64,000 nucleotides of DNA from VFJL01 sp037147395 (GTDB lineage: Bacteria; Pseudomonadota; Gammaproteobacteria; Burkholderiales; Nitrosomonadaceae), in contig JBAWVG010000001.1 of assembly GCA_037147395.1 (NCBI GenBank), forward strand, positions 9,934-73,933, given 5' to 3'. The position numbers and the translations under genes are program-made. The notes below the pieces were generated by a model. It made no database searches. It was not told where the DNA came from and saw only the letters and a list, made by a program, of their open reading frames with translations. Of this stretch, positions 9,136-19,383 are shown in pieces; position 1 is the stretch's first letter; every line of letters begins with the position of its first letter.

Positions 9136-10163
9136 GACCAAATACTCCTGCTAGATAAGTCAATAGTCCCTTTTTTAAATTCATTACCAATCACTTCACC
9201 GATAATTCGCACTTCCTGTATCAACTCCACCCCAGTTCGCTCTTTCACCATTCTGCGGACTGCCACAATTACCATTTCAATATCTAAAGCGGTGGCATTG
9301 TCGGCATTAACAATGAAATTAGCATGCTTAGTTGAAACCATTGCACCACCGATGCGAAATCCCTTTAATCCGCATGTCTCGATTAATCTCGCGGCATGAT
9401 CTTCCGGAGGATTACGGAACACTGAACCGGCATTTGGTAGATTCAATGGTTGGCTTTCGATCCTATAGGAGAGCAGCTCCTTGATCTTCCTGCGCGACGT
9501 TGAACTCTCTCCATTCTTTAGTCTGAACCAACCCCCTACAAACCACTCTTCGTCCCCAATACTTCCCAGCCCCGGGCGCAATGCCACATGCCGATAATCT
9601 ATTGTGAAATTCTCAGGGTTATGTACCCGCAACTGACCGGCACGGTTGATCGTTTGAACATGCTCGATAATTTTCCAGGTTTCGCTGCCGTAACAGCCGG
9701 CATTCATTGCTAAAGCTCCACCCACTGTCCCAGGTATGCCAGCCAAAAATTCGGCTCCTTCCAGACCATTCACTGCTGCATATCGCGCCACCTTGGCACA
9801 GGCTACGCCCAACTCTGCATATATCAGCCCTCCATCTGAATCCTGTTGCTCTAAATGCAGCTCTCTCAGCCGTGCATGCGGCAGAATTATCGTGCCGCGT
9901 ACCCCACCATCACGTACTAGCAGATTGCTGCCCAAACCAACTATATATACTGGCTCCCCTTCCGGTAAAACACGCATGAATTGAATAAGGTCGGCCATAT
10001 CCTTAGGAATATAAACACGTTGCGCTTCACCCCCTACACGCCATGATGTGTGCCTTCTCATCGATTCATTCATTCGCATCTCGCCGCGCAAGACTTCCCC
10101 CACGCTCCCCTTATCAAGCGCGCAAGAGTAATTCTTAAATTTGTTAGGCTCTGTCATATCCAT
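9132..10163 (-). CDS. murB: UDP-N-acetylenolpyruvoylglucosamine reductase MurB
   Basis: MurB is the FAD enzyme that uses NADPH to reduce enolpyruvyl-UDP-GlcNAc to UDP-MurNAc in the cytoplasm. The 343-residue product carries HTSWRVGGEAQRVY, the FAD-binding GLGSNLLVRDGG and IPGTVGGALAMNAGCYG, and near the C-terminus PNAGSVFRNP with the catalytic Ser region. The start could be the ATG at 10163 or the next ATG at 10157. The first follows the murC stop directly. The end overlaps ddl in a GTGA. Confidence 0.95.
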   Translation of the reverse strand: MDMTEPNKFKNYSCALDKGSVGEVLRGEMRMNESMRRHTSWRVGGEAQRVYIPKDMADLIQFMRVLPEGEPVYIVGLGSNLLVRDGGVRGTIILPHARLRELHLEQQDSDGGLIYAELGVACAKVARYAAVNGLEGAEFLAGIPGTVGGALAMNAGCYGSETWKIIEHVQTINRAGQLRVHNPENFTIDYRHVALRPGLGSIGDEEWFVGGWFRLKNGESSTSRRKIKELLSYRIESQPLNLPNAGSVFRNPPEDHAARLIETCGLKGFRIGGAMVSTKHANFIVNADNATALDIEMVIVAVRRMVKERTGVELIQEVRIIGEVIGNEFKKGTIDLSSRSIWS

Positions 10164-11579
10164 TCATGCATCCCGCACCGCAGTAATAGATGCCGCAACT
10201 GCGCCCACCGACCCCGCTCCCATCACCAGGACTACATCGCCATCCTTCACCATTCTCCTGATAACGGCAGGCATCTCATCCACTGTCTCCACATAAATTG
10301 GCTCTACCTTTCCTCGTATTCTTACTGCTCGCGCTAATGACCTACTATCGGCAGCCACAATAGGCGCCTCACCCGCGGGATAGACTTCCGTCAATATCAA
10401 CACATCAGTAGTTGATAGAACCTTAACAAAGTCCTCAAATACATCGCGCGTACGCGAATACCGATGCGGCTGAAATGCCAGCATTAAACGACGACCAGGA
10501 AACGCTCCGCGCGCAGCCGCAATAGTCGCAGCCATTTCTACGGGGTGATGACCATAGTCATCAACCAATGTGAAACTGCCGTTTTGATGATTTTCTTTAC
10601 CGCCTATCCTGATCTCGCCATGCCGCTGGAATCGCCGCCCTACCCCTGTGAATCCAGCTAGGGCCTTGACGATAAACTCATCTGCCACTCCTACCTCGTC
10701 CCCCACGGCAATTGCTGCCAATGCATTTTGTACGTTATGCAAACCCGGCAGATTCAGCGTTATGTCAAGCTCGCGCGCTTTTCCACTCCCCCTCACTAAT
10801 GCGGTAAAGCACATCTTCCCTCCGCTGTGACGAATATTCACAGCACTCACCATTGCCTTATCTGATAGGCCGTATGTTGTAATGGGCCTAGCGATAGCGG
10901 ACATGATTTCACTTACATTCTCATCGTCTATACACAGCATCACCATCCCGTAAAAAGGCAAATGCTGCACAAAATCTACAAATGCCTGCTTAAGTCTGGC
11001 GAAATCATGTCCGTAGGTCTCCATATGATCGGCATCGATATTGGTGATTACCGCCAGCACCGGCTGTAGACAGAGGAATGAAGCATCCGATTCGTCCGCT
11101 TCAACCACGATGAATTCACCACTACCTAGTCTGGCATTTGTACCCGCAGCCTCTAATCTGCCGCCAATAACGAAAGTTGGATCCATTCCCGCTTCTGCCA
11201 GAATGCTGGCAATCAGGCTGGTGGTGGTTGTCTTGCCATGAGTCCCTGCGACGGCGATGCCTTGTCGCAACCTCATCAGTTCCGCCAACATCATTACGCG
11301 CGGCACCACTGGAATATTGCGCTCATGTGCCTCGATCACTTCTGGATTGTCTGGTTGAACTGCAGTTGATGTTACGACGACGTCTGCTGACCCCACCTGA
11401 ACACGTGCATGCCCCTGATAGATGGTGATGCCCAGACGTTTTAGTTGTCGCGTTATCATACTGTCAGATAAGTCTGAGCCACTCACTTGGTAACCCAAGT
11501 TAAACATCACCTCTGCAATTCCACTCATACCAGAGCCGCCAATACCAACAAAATGAATGTGTTTGACTTTATGCTTCAT
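10164..11579 (-). CDS. murC: UDP-N-acetylmuramate--L-alanine ligase MurC
   Basis: MurC adds L-Ala to UDP-MurNAc, the first of the four ATP-dependent peptide-stem ligations. The 471-residue protein has the Mur-ligase layout: an N-terminal Rossmann domain with HFVGIGGSGMSGIAEV, the ATP-binding loop AGTHGKTTTTS, and the central VVEADESDASFL and NIDADHMETYG motifs. A C-terminal domain carries DDYGHHPVE and FQPHRYSRT. It lies between murG (10-nt gap) and murB (stop and start abut). Confidence 0.96.
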   Translation of the reverse strand: MKHKVKHIHFVGIGGSGMSGIAEVMFNLGYQVSGSDLSDSMITRQLKRLGITIYQGHARVQVGSADVVVTSTAVQPDNPEVIEAHERNIPVVPRVMMLAELMRLRQGIAVAGTHGKTTTTSLIASILAEAGMDPTFVIGGRLEAAGTNARLGSGEFIVVEADESDASFLCLQPVLAVITNIDADHMETYGHDFARLKQAFVDFVQHLPFYGMVMLCIDDENVSEIMSAIARPITTYGLSDKAMVSAVNIRHSGGKMCFTALVRGSGKARELDITLNLPGLHNVQNALAAIAVGDEVGVADEFIVKALAGFTGVGRRFQRHGEIRIGGKENHQNGSFTLVDDYGHHPVEMAATIAAARGAFPGRRLMLAFQPHRYSRTRDVFEDFVKVLSTTDVLILTEVYPAGEAPIVAADSRSLARAVRIRGKVEPIYVETVDEMPAVIRRMVKDGDVVLVMGAGSVGAVAASITAVRDA

Positions 11580-11589
11580 GATTTGTGGC

Positions 11590-12675
11590 TCATGTCCTTG
11601 CCAACTTCATACAAACTTCAGCCACTACTTGAGTCGCATCAGGTTTCGCTAGTGAACGTGCTTTTACTGCCATCTCTGTTAACTTTTCACGACTTAATTC
11701 CGTTAAGAGTGTTGCCAGCCTTTGTGGGGTCAGCTCATTTTGTGGAATCAACACCGCAGCATCTTGGTCGCTCAGAAATCTTGCATTATTTGTTTGGTGG
11801 TCATCTACGGCGTATGGGAACGGCACCAGTATGCTCGCCACTCCAGCTGCCGCCAGCTCTGCAATTGTGAGTGCGCCGGCCCGACAAATCACAAGATCAC
11901 ATGCAGCATAACAAGCGGCCATATCCTCGATGAAGGCTACTAGATCGCCCGTCACCCCAGCATCCTCATAATTTTTTGTTAGCCTCTCCAGATGCTTCGT
12001 GCCGGCCTGATGCATCACCCTTGGCCGCCTGTCTTCTGAGATTAACTTCAATGCCTGGGGCACTATAGTATTCAGTGCATGCGCGCCTAAGCTACCGCCT
12101 ATCACCAGCAGTCCCAACCTTTGACCATCACTCTTACCTCGACCGGGATACCTTTTCTCTGGTCCGGCCAACTGCGCGATCGCATTGCGCACCGGGTTAC
12201 CTGAGAACATTGCCTTCTTATTGCTTTTAATTGCGTTTGGAAAACCCAGTAAGACTTTATCTGCAAATTTTGCCAGTGCTCTATTGGTAAGGCCCGCTAT
12301 CGAATTCTGTTCATGTATTACCAACGGCTTACCCAATATCACAGCCATCATGCCACCCGGAAAGGCCGGATATCCACCCAGTCCTAATACCACGTCGGGA
12401 CGCACCTGACAGATCACCCGGGCGCTTTGCCAAAATGCTCGCAACAACTGCATCGGTAGCGCCAACCATGCCAGGATGCTCTTGCCCCGCACTCCAGAGA
12501 ATTGAATAACTCTTGTGTCATACCCCCGTTGAGGCACCAAGACGGTCTCCATCCCTCCCTCAGTTCCCAGCCACACAACGTGCCAACCCGCTGCCTTCAT
12601 GTACTCCGCTACGGCTAATCCCGGAAACACGTGACCACCAGTTCCTCCAGCCATGATCAAGACAGTTCGTGCCAA
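11590..12675 (-). CDS. murG: Lipid II synthase MurG (GlcNAc transferase)
   Basis: MurG transfers GlcNAc from UDP-GlcNAc to lipid I on the inner face of the membrane, giving lipid II. The product shows MAGGTGGHVFPGLAVAE, the acceptor-side GLGGYPAFPG, VIHEQNSIAGLTNR and the donor-binding ICRAGALTIAELAAAG with PFPYAVDDHQ. I choose a TTG start at 12675 (MARTVLIMAGG, 361 residues). GGGAGAG lies 7 nt upstream and this N-terminus matches the family. The frame stays open to a TTG at 12723 but lacks a good ribosome binding site there. A start codon other than ATG should be checked. Confidence 0.94.
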   Translation of the reverse strand: MARTVLIMAGGTGGHVFPGLAVAEYMKAAGWHVVWLGTEGGMETVLVPQRGYDTRVIQFSGVRGKSILAWLALPMQLLRAFWQSARVICQVRPDVVLGLGGYPAFPGGMMAVILGKPLVIHEQNSIAGLTNRALAKFADKVLLGFPNAIKSNKKAMFSGNPVRNAIAQLAGPEKRYPGRGKSDGQRLGLLVIGGSLGAHALNTIVPQALKLISEDRRPRVMHQAGTKHLERLTKNYEDAGVTGDLVAFIEDMAACYAACDLVICRAGALTIAELAAAGVASILVPFPYAVDDHQTNNARFLSDQDAAVLIPQNELTPQRLATLLTELSREKLTEMAVKARSLAKPDATQVVAEVCMKLART

Positions 12676-12712
12676 GTCCGCACTCTCCCATTTATTTCCA
12701 ACGGATACTCGC

Positions 12713-13867
12713 TCATAAGGCAAACCCCCGCATAAGCTGTCTATTTTCCCAATCTACCCGTAGTAACACCGCAAGCGCGACGCAATTAGCAACAATACTG
12801 CTGCCACCGAAACTCATCAGCGGCAAGGTCAGTCCTTTGGTCGGCAATATCCCCATGTTCACCCCCATATTGATAAGAGCTTGCACCCCTAACCATACGC
12901 CGATGCCTTGTGCCACCAACGCGGAGAAATGCCGTTCCCGCATCGTAGCCTGACGTCCTATCACAAAGGCTCGTATCACCAGTCCCGCAAACAACATCAC
13001 CACCGCTGTCACACCGATAAAACCTAATTCTTCTGCAATTACCGCCAACAAGAAATCGGTATGCGCTTCTGGCAGATAAAAAAGTTTTTCCACGCTACCG
13101 CCCAGTCCGACACCCAGCCACTCACCTCGCCCGAACGCAATTAAGGCGTGACTTAGCTGGTAGCCTTTTCCATACGGATCAGTCCACGGATCCATGAATC
13201 CTACAATACGTTGCATCCGGTAAGGTTCAATCCAGATTAGCGCCAATAGGCCAATGATTAGGATGCTGGTTAACCCCACAAACATCTTTATGTTGACCCC
13301 CCCCAGAAAGAGAGTAGCCATCACAATGGCGGTGATAACGACAAATGCCCCGAAGTCTGGCTCTTTTAACAATAACAAACCGATCACCAACATCACAACC
13401 AACATTGGGAAGAACCCTTTTCGAAAACTATCTAGGTGCGCCCTCTTCCGTATGGTGTAATCGGCAGCGTAAATCACCGCAAATAACTTCATGAACTCAG
13501 ATGGCTGTAAATTCACTACAAACAGTGATAGCCAACGACGACTTCCATTAACTTCGCGCCCTATTCCGGGAATGAGTACTAATATCAGCATTAGCACCCC
13601 CAATAAAAATAGAGGGAATGAGTACTTTTGCCATACCAGCATCGGTACCTGAAACGCAATCAAACCGACCAGTAAACCCACCACCAGATAAGCACCATGC
13701 CGTACAAGAAAATGGGCTGCGTACCCACCAGTACCTTTACCTGCCTCAGCGATTGCAATAGAAGCGGAGTAGACCATTACTAGTCCCAGGCTCAGCAACA
13801 GTACCGCCGACCAAATTAAAGTCTGATCAAAATCTAATGGGTTACTGATGTCAGTCCGATAAATCAT
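12713..13867 (-). CDS. ftsW: Septal peptidoglycan glycosyltransferase FtsW
   Basis: A SEDS-family polytopic membrane glycosyltransferase that polymerises lipid II at the septum together with FtsI. The 384-residue sequence is hydrophobic with about ten membrane spans and contains the SEDS motifs WLSLFVVNLQPSEFMKL and KEPDFGAFVVI. Near the C-terminus are FLLAVIAEELGFIG and GLTLPLMSFGGSS. It begins inside the murD stop (ATGA overlap). Its stop lies 37 nt before the murG start chosen here. Confidence 0.95.
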   Translation of the reverse strand: MIYRTDISNPLDFDQTLIWSAVLLLSLGLVMVYSASIAIAEAGKGTGGYAAHFLVRHGAYLVVGLLVGLIAFQVPMLVWQKYSFPLFLLGVLMLILVLIPGIGREVNGSRRWLSLFVVNLQPSEFMKLFAVIYAADYTIRKRAHLDSFRKGFFPMLVVMLVIGLLLLKEPDFGAFVVITAIVMATLFLGGVNIKMFVGLTSILIIGLLALIWIEPYRMQRIVGFMDPWTDPYGKGYQLSHALIAFGRGEWLGVGLGGSVEKLFYLPEAHTDFLLAVIAEELGFIGVTAVVMLFAGLVIRAFVIGRQATMRERHFSALVAQGIGVWLGVQALINMGVNMGILPTKGLTLPLMSFGGSSIVANCVALAVLLRVDWENRQLMRGFAL

Positions 13868-15279
13868 TGACTTAAGCCTCGATCAACCTTGGCTGGGACT
13901 CTTGCAGCTAAATTCCTGACTGCTGCAATGAATACCTCCGCTCGGTGTACATAATTTCTAAACATATCGAGGCTGGCACAAGCGGGCGACATCAGCACCG
14001 CATCGCCTTGCTGCGCTAGCACCAAGCCTTTTTGCACCGCCTCTTCCATCGTCTTTGCCTGATGCACCGGCACGGTGCTGCCGGCAAGCACAGCCTCAAT
14101 CTTTTTTGCATCACGCCCAATCAAAATTACCGCACGTGCGCGCTCCAGCACTGCGCCTTTCAACGGTGTAAAGTCCTGCCCCTTTCCATCGCCACCGGCG
14201 ATCAGCACCACCCGTTGTGTCATGCCGTTCAATGCTGCAACTGTAGCGCCGACATTAGTACCCTTTGAGTCGTCGTAAAATGTGACGCCTCCGATCGTTG
14301 CCACTTTTTCTACCCGATGAGGGAGTCCCTTAAACTCTCGTAAAGCCTGCAACAATGGTCCAAAAGGTAGCTCCATGGCGCGGCATAACCCCAGCGCGGC
14401 GAGCGCATTAACTGCATTGTGCTGACCGGTCAGAGTTAACTCACTTGTTTTCATTAAGCGTGTTTCCCCCTGTACCAACCATGTATCACCGCTCTCATGC
14501 AACAAACCAAAATCACTCTCTGCAACCGGCGCATCTGAACCAAACGTTATCTGCTTTCTTCCTGGAACAGCCATTACACGTACCATCGGGTCATCCCTGT
14601 TAAGAATCTGGGCACCTACTGTTTCGCTCAGGAATATCCTTTCTTTTGCCGCAGCATAATCTGACATACCTGCATATCGGTCGAAATGGTCCTCGCATAA
14701 ATTCAGCACTGTCGCCGCATCAGGGTTGAGACTTCGTGTCGTTTCCAATTGAAAACTGGAAAGCTCCAATACCCATACCCGAGGTAACTTGCCAGAGTCT
14801 TCCCGTCTCATCAGTGCATCTAATACCGCCGGACCTATATTGCCCGCCACCTCGACATCACACCCAGCTTGCTTCACCATTGCCCCCACCATGGCGGTTA
14901 CCGTTGTCTTACCATTTGAACCGGTGATTGCCAGAACTCTTGGTTCTGGACGGCCAAGTTGTCTAATCGCCAAAGCGAAAAACTCAACATCACCCACTAC
15001 CGAAATACCCCGCTTTATTGCCTCCTGCACCAATGGCTCTTCTAGCGGCATGCCAGGGCTAACTGCTATGAGGTCTATCCCTGAAAATATCTCAGCGACA
15101 AATTTACCGGTGAATACCTGCGTAACGGGTACAATTCTTCGTATCGCATCCAGATTAGGTGGCGCCATACGACTGTCAGCGACACGCACATTCGAACCTT
15201 GGTGCGCCAACCACTTAGTCATGGATAATCCGGTTTCACCCATCCCCAGTACCAGTACAGTTTTACCTTGTAAATTCAT
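13864..15279 (-). CDS. murD: UDP-N-acetylmuramoylalanine--D-glutamate ligase MurD
   Basis: MurD adds D-Glu to UDP-MurNAc-L-Ala. The 471-residue product has VLVLGMGETGLSMTKWL at the N-terminus, the ATP loop AITGSNGKTTVTAMVG, the substrate motif LELSSFQLETT, NLCEDHFDRY, and the C-terminal FYDDSKGTNVGATVAAL and SPACASLDMF. It is joined to ftsW by an ATGA overlap and follows mraY after 19 nt. Confidence 0.96.
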   Translation of the reverse strand: MNLQGKTVLVLGMGETGLSMTKWLAHQGSNVRVADSRMAPPNLDAIRRIVPVTQVFTGKFVAEIFSGIDLIAVSPGMPLEEPLVQEAIKRGISVVGDVEFFALAIRQLGRPEPRVLAITGSNGKTTVTAMVGAMVKQAGCDVEVAGNIGPAVLDALMRREDSGKLPRVWVLELSSFQLETTRSLNPDAATVLNLCEDHFDRYAGMSDYAAAKERIFLSETVGAQILNRDDPMVRVMAVPGRKQITFGSDAPVAESDFGLLHESGDTWLVQGETRLMKTSELTLTGQHNAVNALAALGLCRAMELPFGPLLQALREFKGLPHRVEKVATIGGVTFYDDSKGTNVGATVAALNGMTQRVVLIAGGDGKGQDFTPLKGAVLERARAVILIGRDAKKIEAVLAGSTVPVHQAKTMEEAVQKGLVLAQQGDAVLMSPACASLDMFRNYVHRAEVFIAAVRNLAARVPAKVDRGLSQ

Positions 15280-15298
15280 AGCGCCACTTCTTGATCTT

Positions 15299-16384
15299 TC
15301 ATCTCAATTTCAATGTCGATAGACCAATCAGTACCAACATCATGGTAATAATCCAGAACCTCACCACCACTTGATTCTCTTTCCAACCTTTCAGCTCATA
15401 GTGATGATGCAGTGGTGCCATCCTAAAAATTCGTTTTCCTGTCATTTTGAATGACGCCACTTGCAACATTACAGATAGGGTCTCCACCACAAACACCCCC
15501 CCCATGATGACTAACACAATCTCCTGACGCACAATCACCGTTACCACGCCCAGTGCAGCACCCAAGGCCAGCGCACCAACATCACCCATGAACACCTCTG
15601 CTGGATATGCGTTGAACCATAGGAAAGCAAGTCCCGCACCTGCCATAGCGGCACAGAAAACAGCCAGCTCACCCACATGCGGCACATAAGGAATGCCAAG
15701 ATATTTCGCGAATACTGCATGACCTGTCACATAGGCAAACACCGCCAAGGCACTACTGATCATTACAGTTGGCATGATAGCCAAACCGTCCAACCCATCA
15801 GTGAGGTTGACCGCATTGCTAGTTCCAACGATGACAAAATAGGTCAACATCACAAAACCGAATATTCCAAGCGGGATTACTACCTGCTTGAAGAAAGGTA
15901 CGATTAAACTCGTTTGTGCTGGCAAACTTGCTGTGATCGCTAAATATAACGCCACCGAAATTGCAATTAAGGATTGCCAAAAGAACTTGGACTTCGCTGA
16001 TATCCCTTTGGGGTTTCGATATACCACCTTGCGATAGTCATCCACCCAACCGACCACACCAAAACCCAGTGTAGTCAGCAGTACCACCCACACATAACGA
16101 TTGCTCAAGTCCGACCACAATAGGGTGGTGATGGCGATAGATACCAATATTAATGCGCCACCCATAGTCGGCGTTCCTGCTTTGATAAGGTGTGACTGTG
16201 GGCCATCATCACGTACTGACTGTCCGATTTTATAAGCGGTAAGCTTGCGTATCATGGCCGGGCCGACTGCAAATGAGATCGCCAGTGCAGTTAATGCTGC
16301 GAATACTGCACGTAACGTAATGTAATTGAACACGTTAAATGCTCGGATATCTTGAGACATCCATTGAGCGAGTTCTAGCAACAT
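15299..16384 (-). CDS. mraY: Phospho-MurNAc-pentapeptide transferase MraY
   Basis: MraY is the integral membrane enzyme that transfers phospho-MurNAc-pentapeptide to undecaprenyl phosphate, making lipid I. The 361-residue sequence has about ten membrane spans. It carries the family motifs GTPTMGG, the catalytic VDDYRK, NAVNLTDGLDGLAI, the FMGDVGALALG metal site and the C-terminal APLHHHYELKGW. The order murF-mraY-murD is standard. A 60-nt gap separates it from murF. Confidence 0.96.
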   Translation of the reverse strand: MLLELAQWMSQDIRAFNVFNYITLRAVFAALTALAISFAVGPAMIRKLTAYKIGQSVRDDGPQSHLIKAGTPTMGGALILVSIAITTLLWSDLSNRYVWVVLLTTLGFGVVGWVDDYRKVVYRNPKGISAKSKFFWQSLIAISVALYLAITASLPAQTSLIVPFFKQVVIPLGIFGFVMLTYFVIVGTSNAVNLTDGLDGLAIMPTVMISSALAVFAYVTGHAVFAKYLGIPYVPHVGELAVFCAAMAGAGLAFLWFNAYPAEVFMGDVGALALGAALGVVTVIVRQEIVLVIMGGVFVVETLSVMLQVASFKMTGKRIFRMAPLHHHYELKGWKENQVVVRFWIITMMLVLIGLSTLKLR

Positions 16385-16444
16385 AACGACTGCGCTATTG
16401 AAATTTGTTTTTTTATTGTCATTCCATGCTTAAGAATTGACTAC

Positions 16445-17803
16445 TCATGACTCGATAGCCTTGATCACTCGTTCCATTTGCATGAAGCGCGAGCCCTTGA
16501 CCAGTACCGTGACATTTTCTGCCAACTGACCCTTAACTTCAGCTACCAACTCCTCGATCCGCTCAAAGTGCCGCGCACCCTTACCAAATTTAGCCACGGT
16601 AGCTGCGCTTAATTCACCCAATGCAAATAGCCTATCCACTCCTGCAAGACGAGCCTCTTCACCGATCCGCTCGTGAAGAGTTACTGCATTTGAACCTAGC
16701 TCCCCCATATCCCCCAACACCAGGATTTTTTTACCTTGAGCGGCTGCGAGCACAGCTATAGCTGCTCGGACCGATTCCGGGTTGGCGTTATAACTGTCAT
16801 CTATCAATATCGCCTCATGCAGTCCACATTTTTTCTGCATTCGACCTTTTATCCCACTGAAATTTCTTAGCCCTTGCGCTATGGTATCTTTATCAATACC
16901 CATTGCCGTTGTGGCAGCCGCAGCTGCTAGTGCGTTACGGATGTTATGCTCACCCGGGACCTGCAATGACACTTCCTCCATCCCATCTGGAAGCATCAGA
17001 TTCATCTTGGTATTAAATAAACCCATCTGATAACGCGCGCTCACTGCTGCCCCCAAGCAAAAACCAAAATCAATTACTCGTCTGTTTCCTGCAAGTTGCC
17101 GCCATAACGGCGCATATACGTCATCAGCATTAATGACCGCCACCCCCGTTAATCCCAATCCCTCGAAAATCTCACCCTTGGCGCGAGCTACCGCCTCCAC
17201 TGAACCCAAACCATCAAGATGCGCCTCGCCAGCATTGTTTATCAGAGCCACATTAGGCTTCGCTAGTTTGCTGAGGTATTCGATTTCCCTTGTGTGATTC
17301 ATACCCATTTCAATCACCGCATAGTCATGCTTTTCACGCATTCTCAACAACGTCTGCGGTACTCCGATATCATTGTTAAGATTACCTTCCGTTGCCAATA
17401 CCTTATCTGCACTACCTACCTCCTGTGACAGTATGGAAGCAACCATTTCTTTCACGGTTGTCTTGCCGTTGCTCCCCGTTACTGCCACCAATGGCATCGT
17501 AAATCGCTCGCGCCAGTGTCCGGCAAGCTGCCCTAGACCCAAGCGCGTATCTTTCATTAATATTAAGGGAATCCCTAATCCCTGATTTTTGATTCCCGCT
17601 GCTTTGCTCACCATTGCCGCTACTGCACCTTTCTCGTGCGCTATCGCTACGAACTCATCGCCTTCGAACCGCTCTCCTTTCAGTCCAACAAATAAATCAC
17701 CACTTTCTGCCTTTCGACTATCGGTGCTAACCCCGGTAAAAAAGACATCTTTACCTCGCCACTCTACATCCAGTGCAAGCGCCGCTTCCTTCACCGTCAT
17801 CAT
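16445..17803 (-). CDS. murF: UDP-MurNAc-tripeptide--D-Ala-D-Ala ligase MurF
   Basis: MurF attaches D-Ala-D-Ala to complete the pentapeptide precursor. The 452-residue protein shows FTGVSTDSRKAESGDLFVGL at the N-terminus, the ATP loop AVTGSNGKTTVKEMV, EMGMNHTREIEYL, NNAGEAHLDGLGS and the C-terminal IDDSYNANPESVRAA. The first of two adjacent ATG codons (17803) overlaps the murE stop as ATGA and is taken as the start. Confidence 0.95.
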   Translation of the reverse strand: MMTVKEAALALDVEWRGKDVFFTGVSTDSRKAESGDLFVGLKGERFEGDEFVAIAHEKGAVAAMVSKAAGIKNQGLGIPLILMKDTRLGLGQLAGHWRERFTMPLVAVTGSNGKTTVKEMVASILSQEVGSADKVLATEGNLNNDIGVPQTLLRMREKHDYAVIEMGMNHTREIEYLSKLAKPNVALINNAGEAHLDGLGSVEAVARAKGEIFEGLGLTGVAVINADDVYAPLWRQLAGNRRVIDFGFCLGAAVSARYQMGLFNTKMNLMLPDGMEEVSLQVPGEHNIRNALAAAAATTAMGIDKDTIAQGLRNFSGIKGRMQKKCGLHEAILIDDSYNANPESVRAAIAVLAAAQGKKILVLGDMGELGSNAVTLHERIGEEARLAGVDRLFALGELSAATVAKFGKGARHFERIEELVAEVKGQLAENVTVLVKGSRFMQMERVIKAIES

Positions 17804-19383
17804 GCTTGTACTCGTGCCTCTTGTTCTACCAACCCTTGCAACACCTGCCGCGCAACCTCGATGTCGCTGAAAGGAAGTCTTTGTCCCCCAATCTCCTGAT
17901 ACATTTCATGTCCCTTCCCTGCGATTAGTACTATGTCACCCTTCCGCGCATTACTTATCGCACGATAAATCGCCATCGCTCGGTCTTCTTCGATATGATA
18001 ATTAGCATCCGTTGCTACTGCGATCTCATTGATGATGTCCCGCGGATTTTCGCTTCGCGGGTTGTCGCTTGTTATGATGATCTCATCTGCTAACTGCGAG
18101 ACCACTCTCCCCAGCATTGGTCGCTTACCGCGATCACGCTCACCCCCGCATCCGAATACACAAACCAATTTTGTATTTTCTATTTTTGGTTTTATTTGGT
18201 CCCCAGGTTTGCCAAGGACCTCACGCAGCGTCGTCAATACTTTCTCAATAGCATCTGGACTGTGTGCGTAGTCCACAATCACAAGGGGTTGTGAGGAACC
18301 TCCCAGCCGCTCCATCCTTCCCGTTATAGGCTGCACTTGTTTCACAACCTTTACTGCATCGACTAATGTTATGTCGCTTGCTATCAGGACCGCCATCACT
18401 GATAACAAATTCGAGGCATTGAATCGGCCCACTAACTCCGTCTTAAATTTTATCCGTTCACTCCTAAACTCGACATCGAATTCCAAGCCATCAATGCTTG
18501 ACTTGAGATTACTCCCCCTCAACCTACTTATTTTTTTAGACTCTATATCTTCAATTTCTGACTCTTTAAATCCATAACCAATTACCTCAGTTGGAGTTGT
18601 TTCTAGTTGTTGCGATATCTCTACTCCAAACTCATCATCCATATTAAGCACAGCATACTTGAGCCCCGGCCAATGAAATAATCTGGCCTTCACGGCACCG
18701 TACTCCTTCATGTCATCGTGATAATCAAGGTGATCTCGCGTCAGATTGGTAAATAACGCCACCGCAAATGTTGTTCCATTAATCCGCTCTTGCTTAATTC
18801 CATGTGATGAAACTTCCATGGTCACGTATTCGGCGCCTTCCTTTAAAAATTCTGCCATTTTCTTCTGCAACAGAACCGCATCTGGCGTGGTATTGACGGT
18901 TGCCGTAAGCGCACCAAGAAACCCATTTCCTAATGTCCCGATAACTGCCGTCTTTCTGCCCAACGCTCCCATTGCCTGGGCGATCCAATGGCTGCACGAT
19001 GTCTTGCCGTTTGTTCCGGTAATCCCAATTACTCCTAATTTCAGGGAAGGATGACCATATACGTGGTCCGCAATCATTCCTGTTTTTTCATGCAGCTCAG
19101 CTATTGGTAAATTTGGCACTCTCCAAGCCGGATTCCATGAGAAGCCATAATGTGGCTCCCATAAAACCGCGTTAGCTCCTGCAGAGATGGCCTGAGGTAT
19201 GAATTCGCATGCATTAATTTTATTTCCCACACACGCTAGAAATGTATCCCCTGGCCTCACCTCTCTACTGTCAACGACAAGATTCTGAATCTTCACACCT
19301 AGATGAGTTATTAGATGAAGATCAGACTTCTTTTTTATTACGACCCCTGACTGCAATTCCTGGCTTACAGGTCTCATATTCAT
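17800..19383 (-). CDS. murE: UDP-MurNAc-L-Ala-D-Glu--meso-diaminopimelate ligase MurE
   Basis: MurE adds the third stem residue. The 527-residue product contains NLVVDSREVRPGDTFLA, the ATP loop GITGTNGKTSCSHWI, and MEVSSHGIKQERI. Its DNPRSENP motif is diagnostic of meso-diaminopimelate specificity, as expected for a Gram-negative wall. It starts inside the ftsI stop (ATGA) and ends inside the murF start (ATGA). Length is slightly above the usual 490-500 residues, partly from a longer segment near residues 265-285 rich in Glu, Ser and Lys. Confidence 0.96.
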   Translation of the reverse strand: MNMRPVSQELQSGVVIKKKSDLHLITHLGVKIQNLVVDSREVRPGDTFLACVGNKINACEFIPQAISAGANAVLWEPHYGFSWNPAWRVPNLPIAELHEKTGMIADHVYGHPSLKLGVIGITGTNGKTSCSHWIAQAMGALGRKTAVIGTLGNGFLGALTATVNTTPDAVLLQKKMAEFLKEGAEYVTMEVSSHGIKQERINGTTFAVALFTNLTRDHLDYHDDMKEYGAVKARLFHWPGLKYAVLNMDDEFGVEISQQLETTPTEVIGYGFKESEIEDIESKKISRLRGSNLKSSIDGLEFDVEFRSERIKFKTELVGRFNASNLLSVMAVLIASDITLVDAVKVVKQVQPITGRMERLGGSSQPLVIVDYAHSPDAIEKVLTTLREVLGKPGDQIKPKIENTKLVCVFGCGGERDRGKRPMLGRVVSQLADEIIITSDNPRSENPRDIINEIAVATDANYHIEEDRAMAIYRAISNARKGDIVLIAGKGHEMYQEIGGQRLPFSDIEVARQVLQGLVEQEARVQA

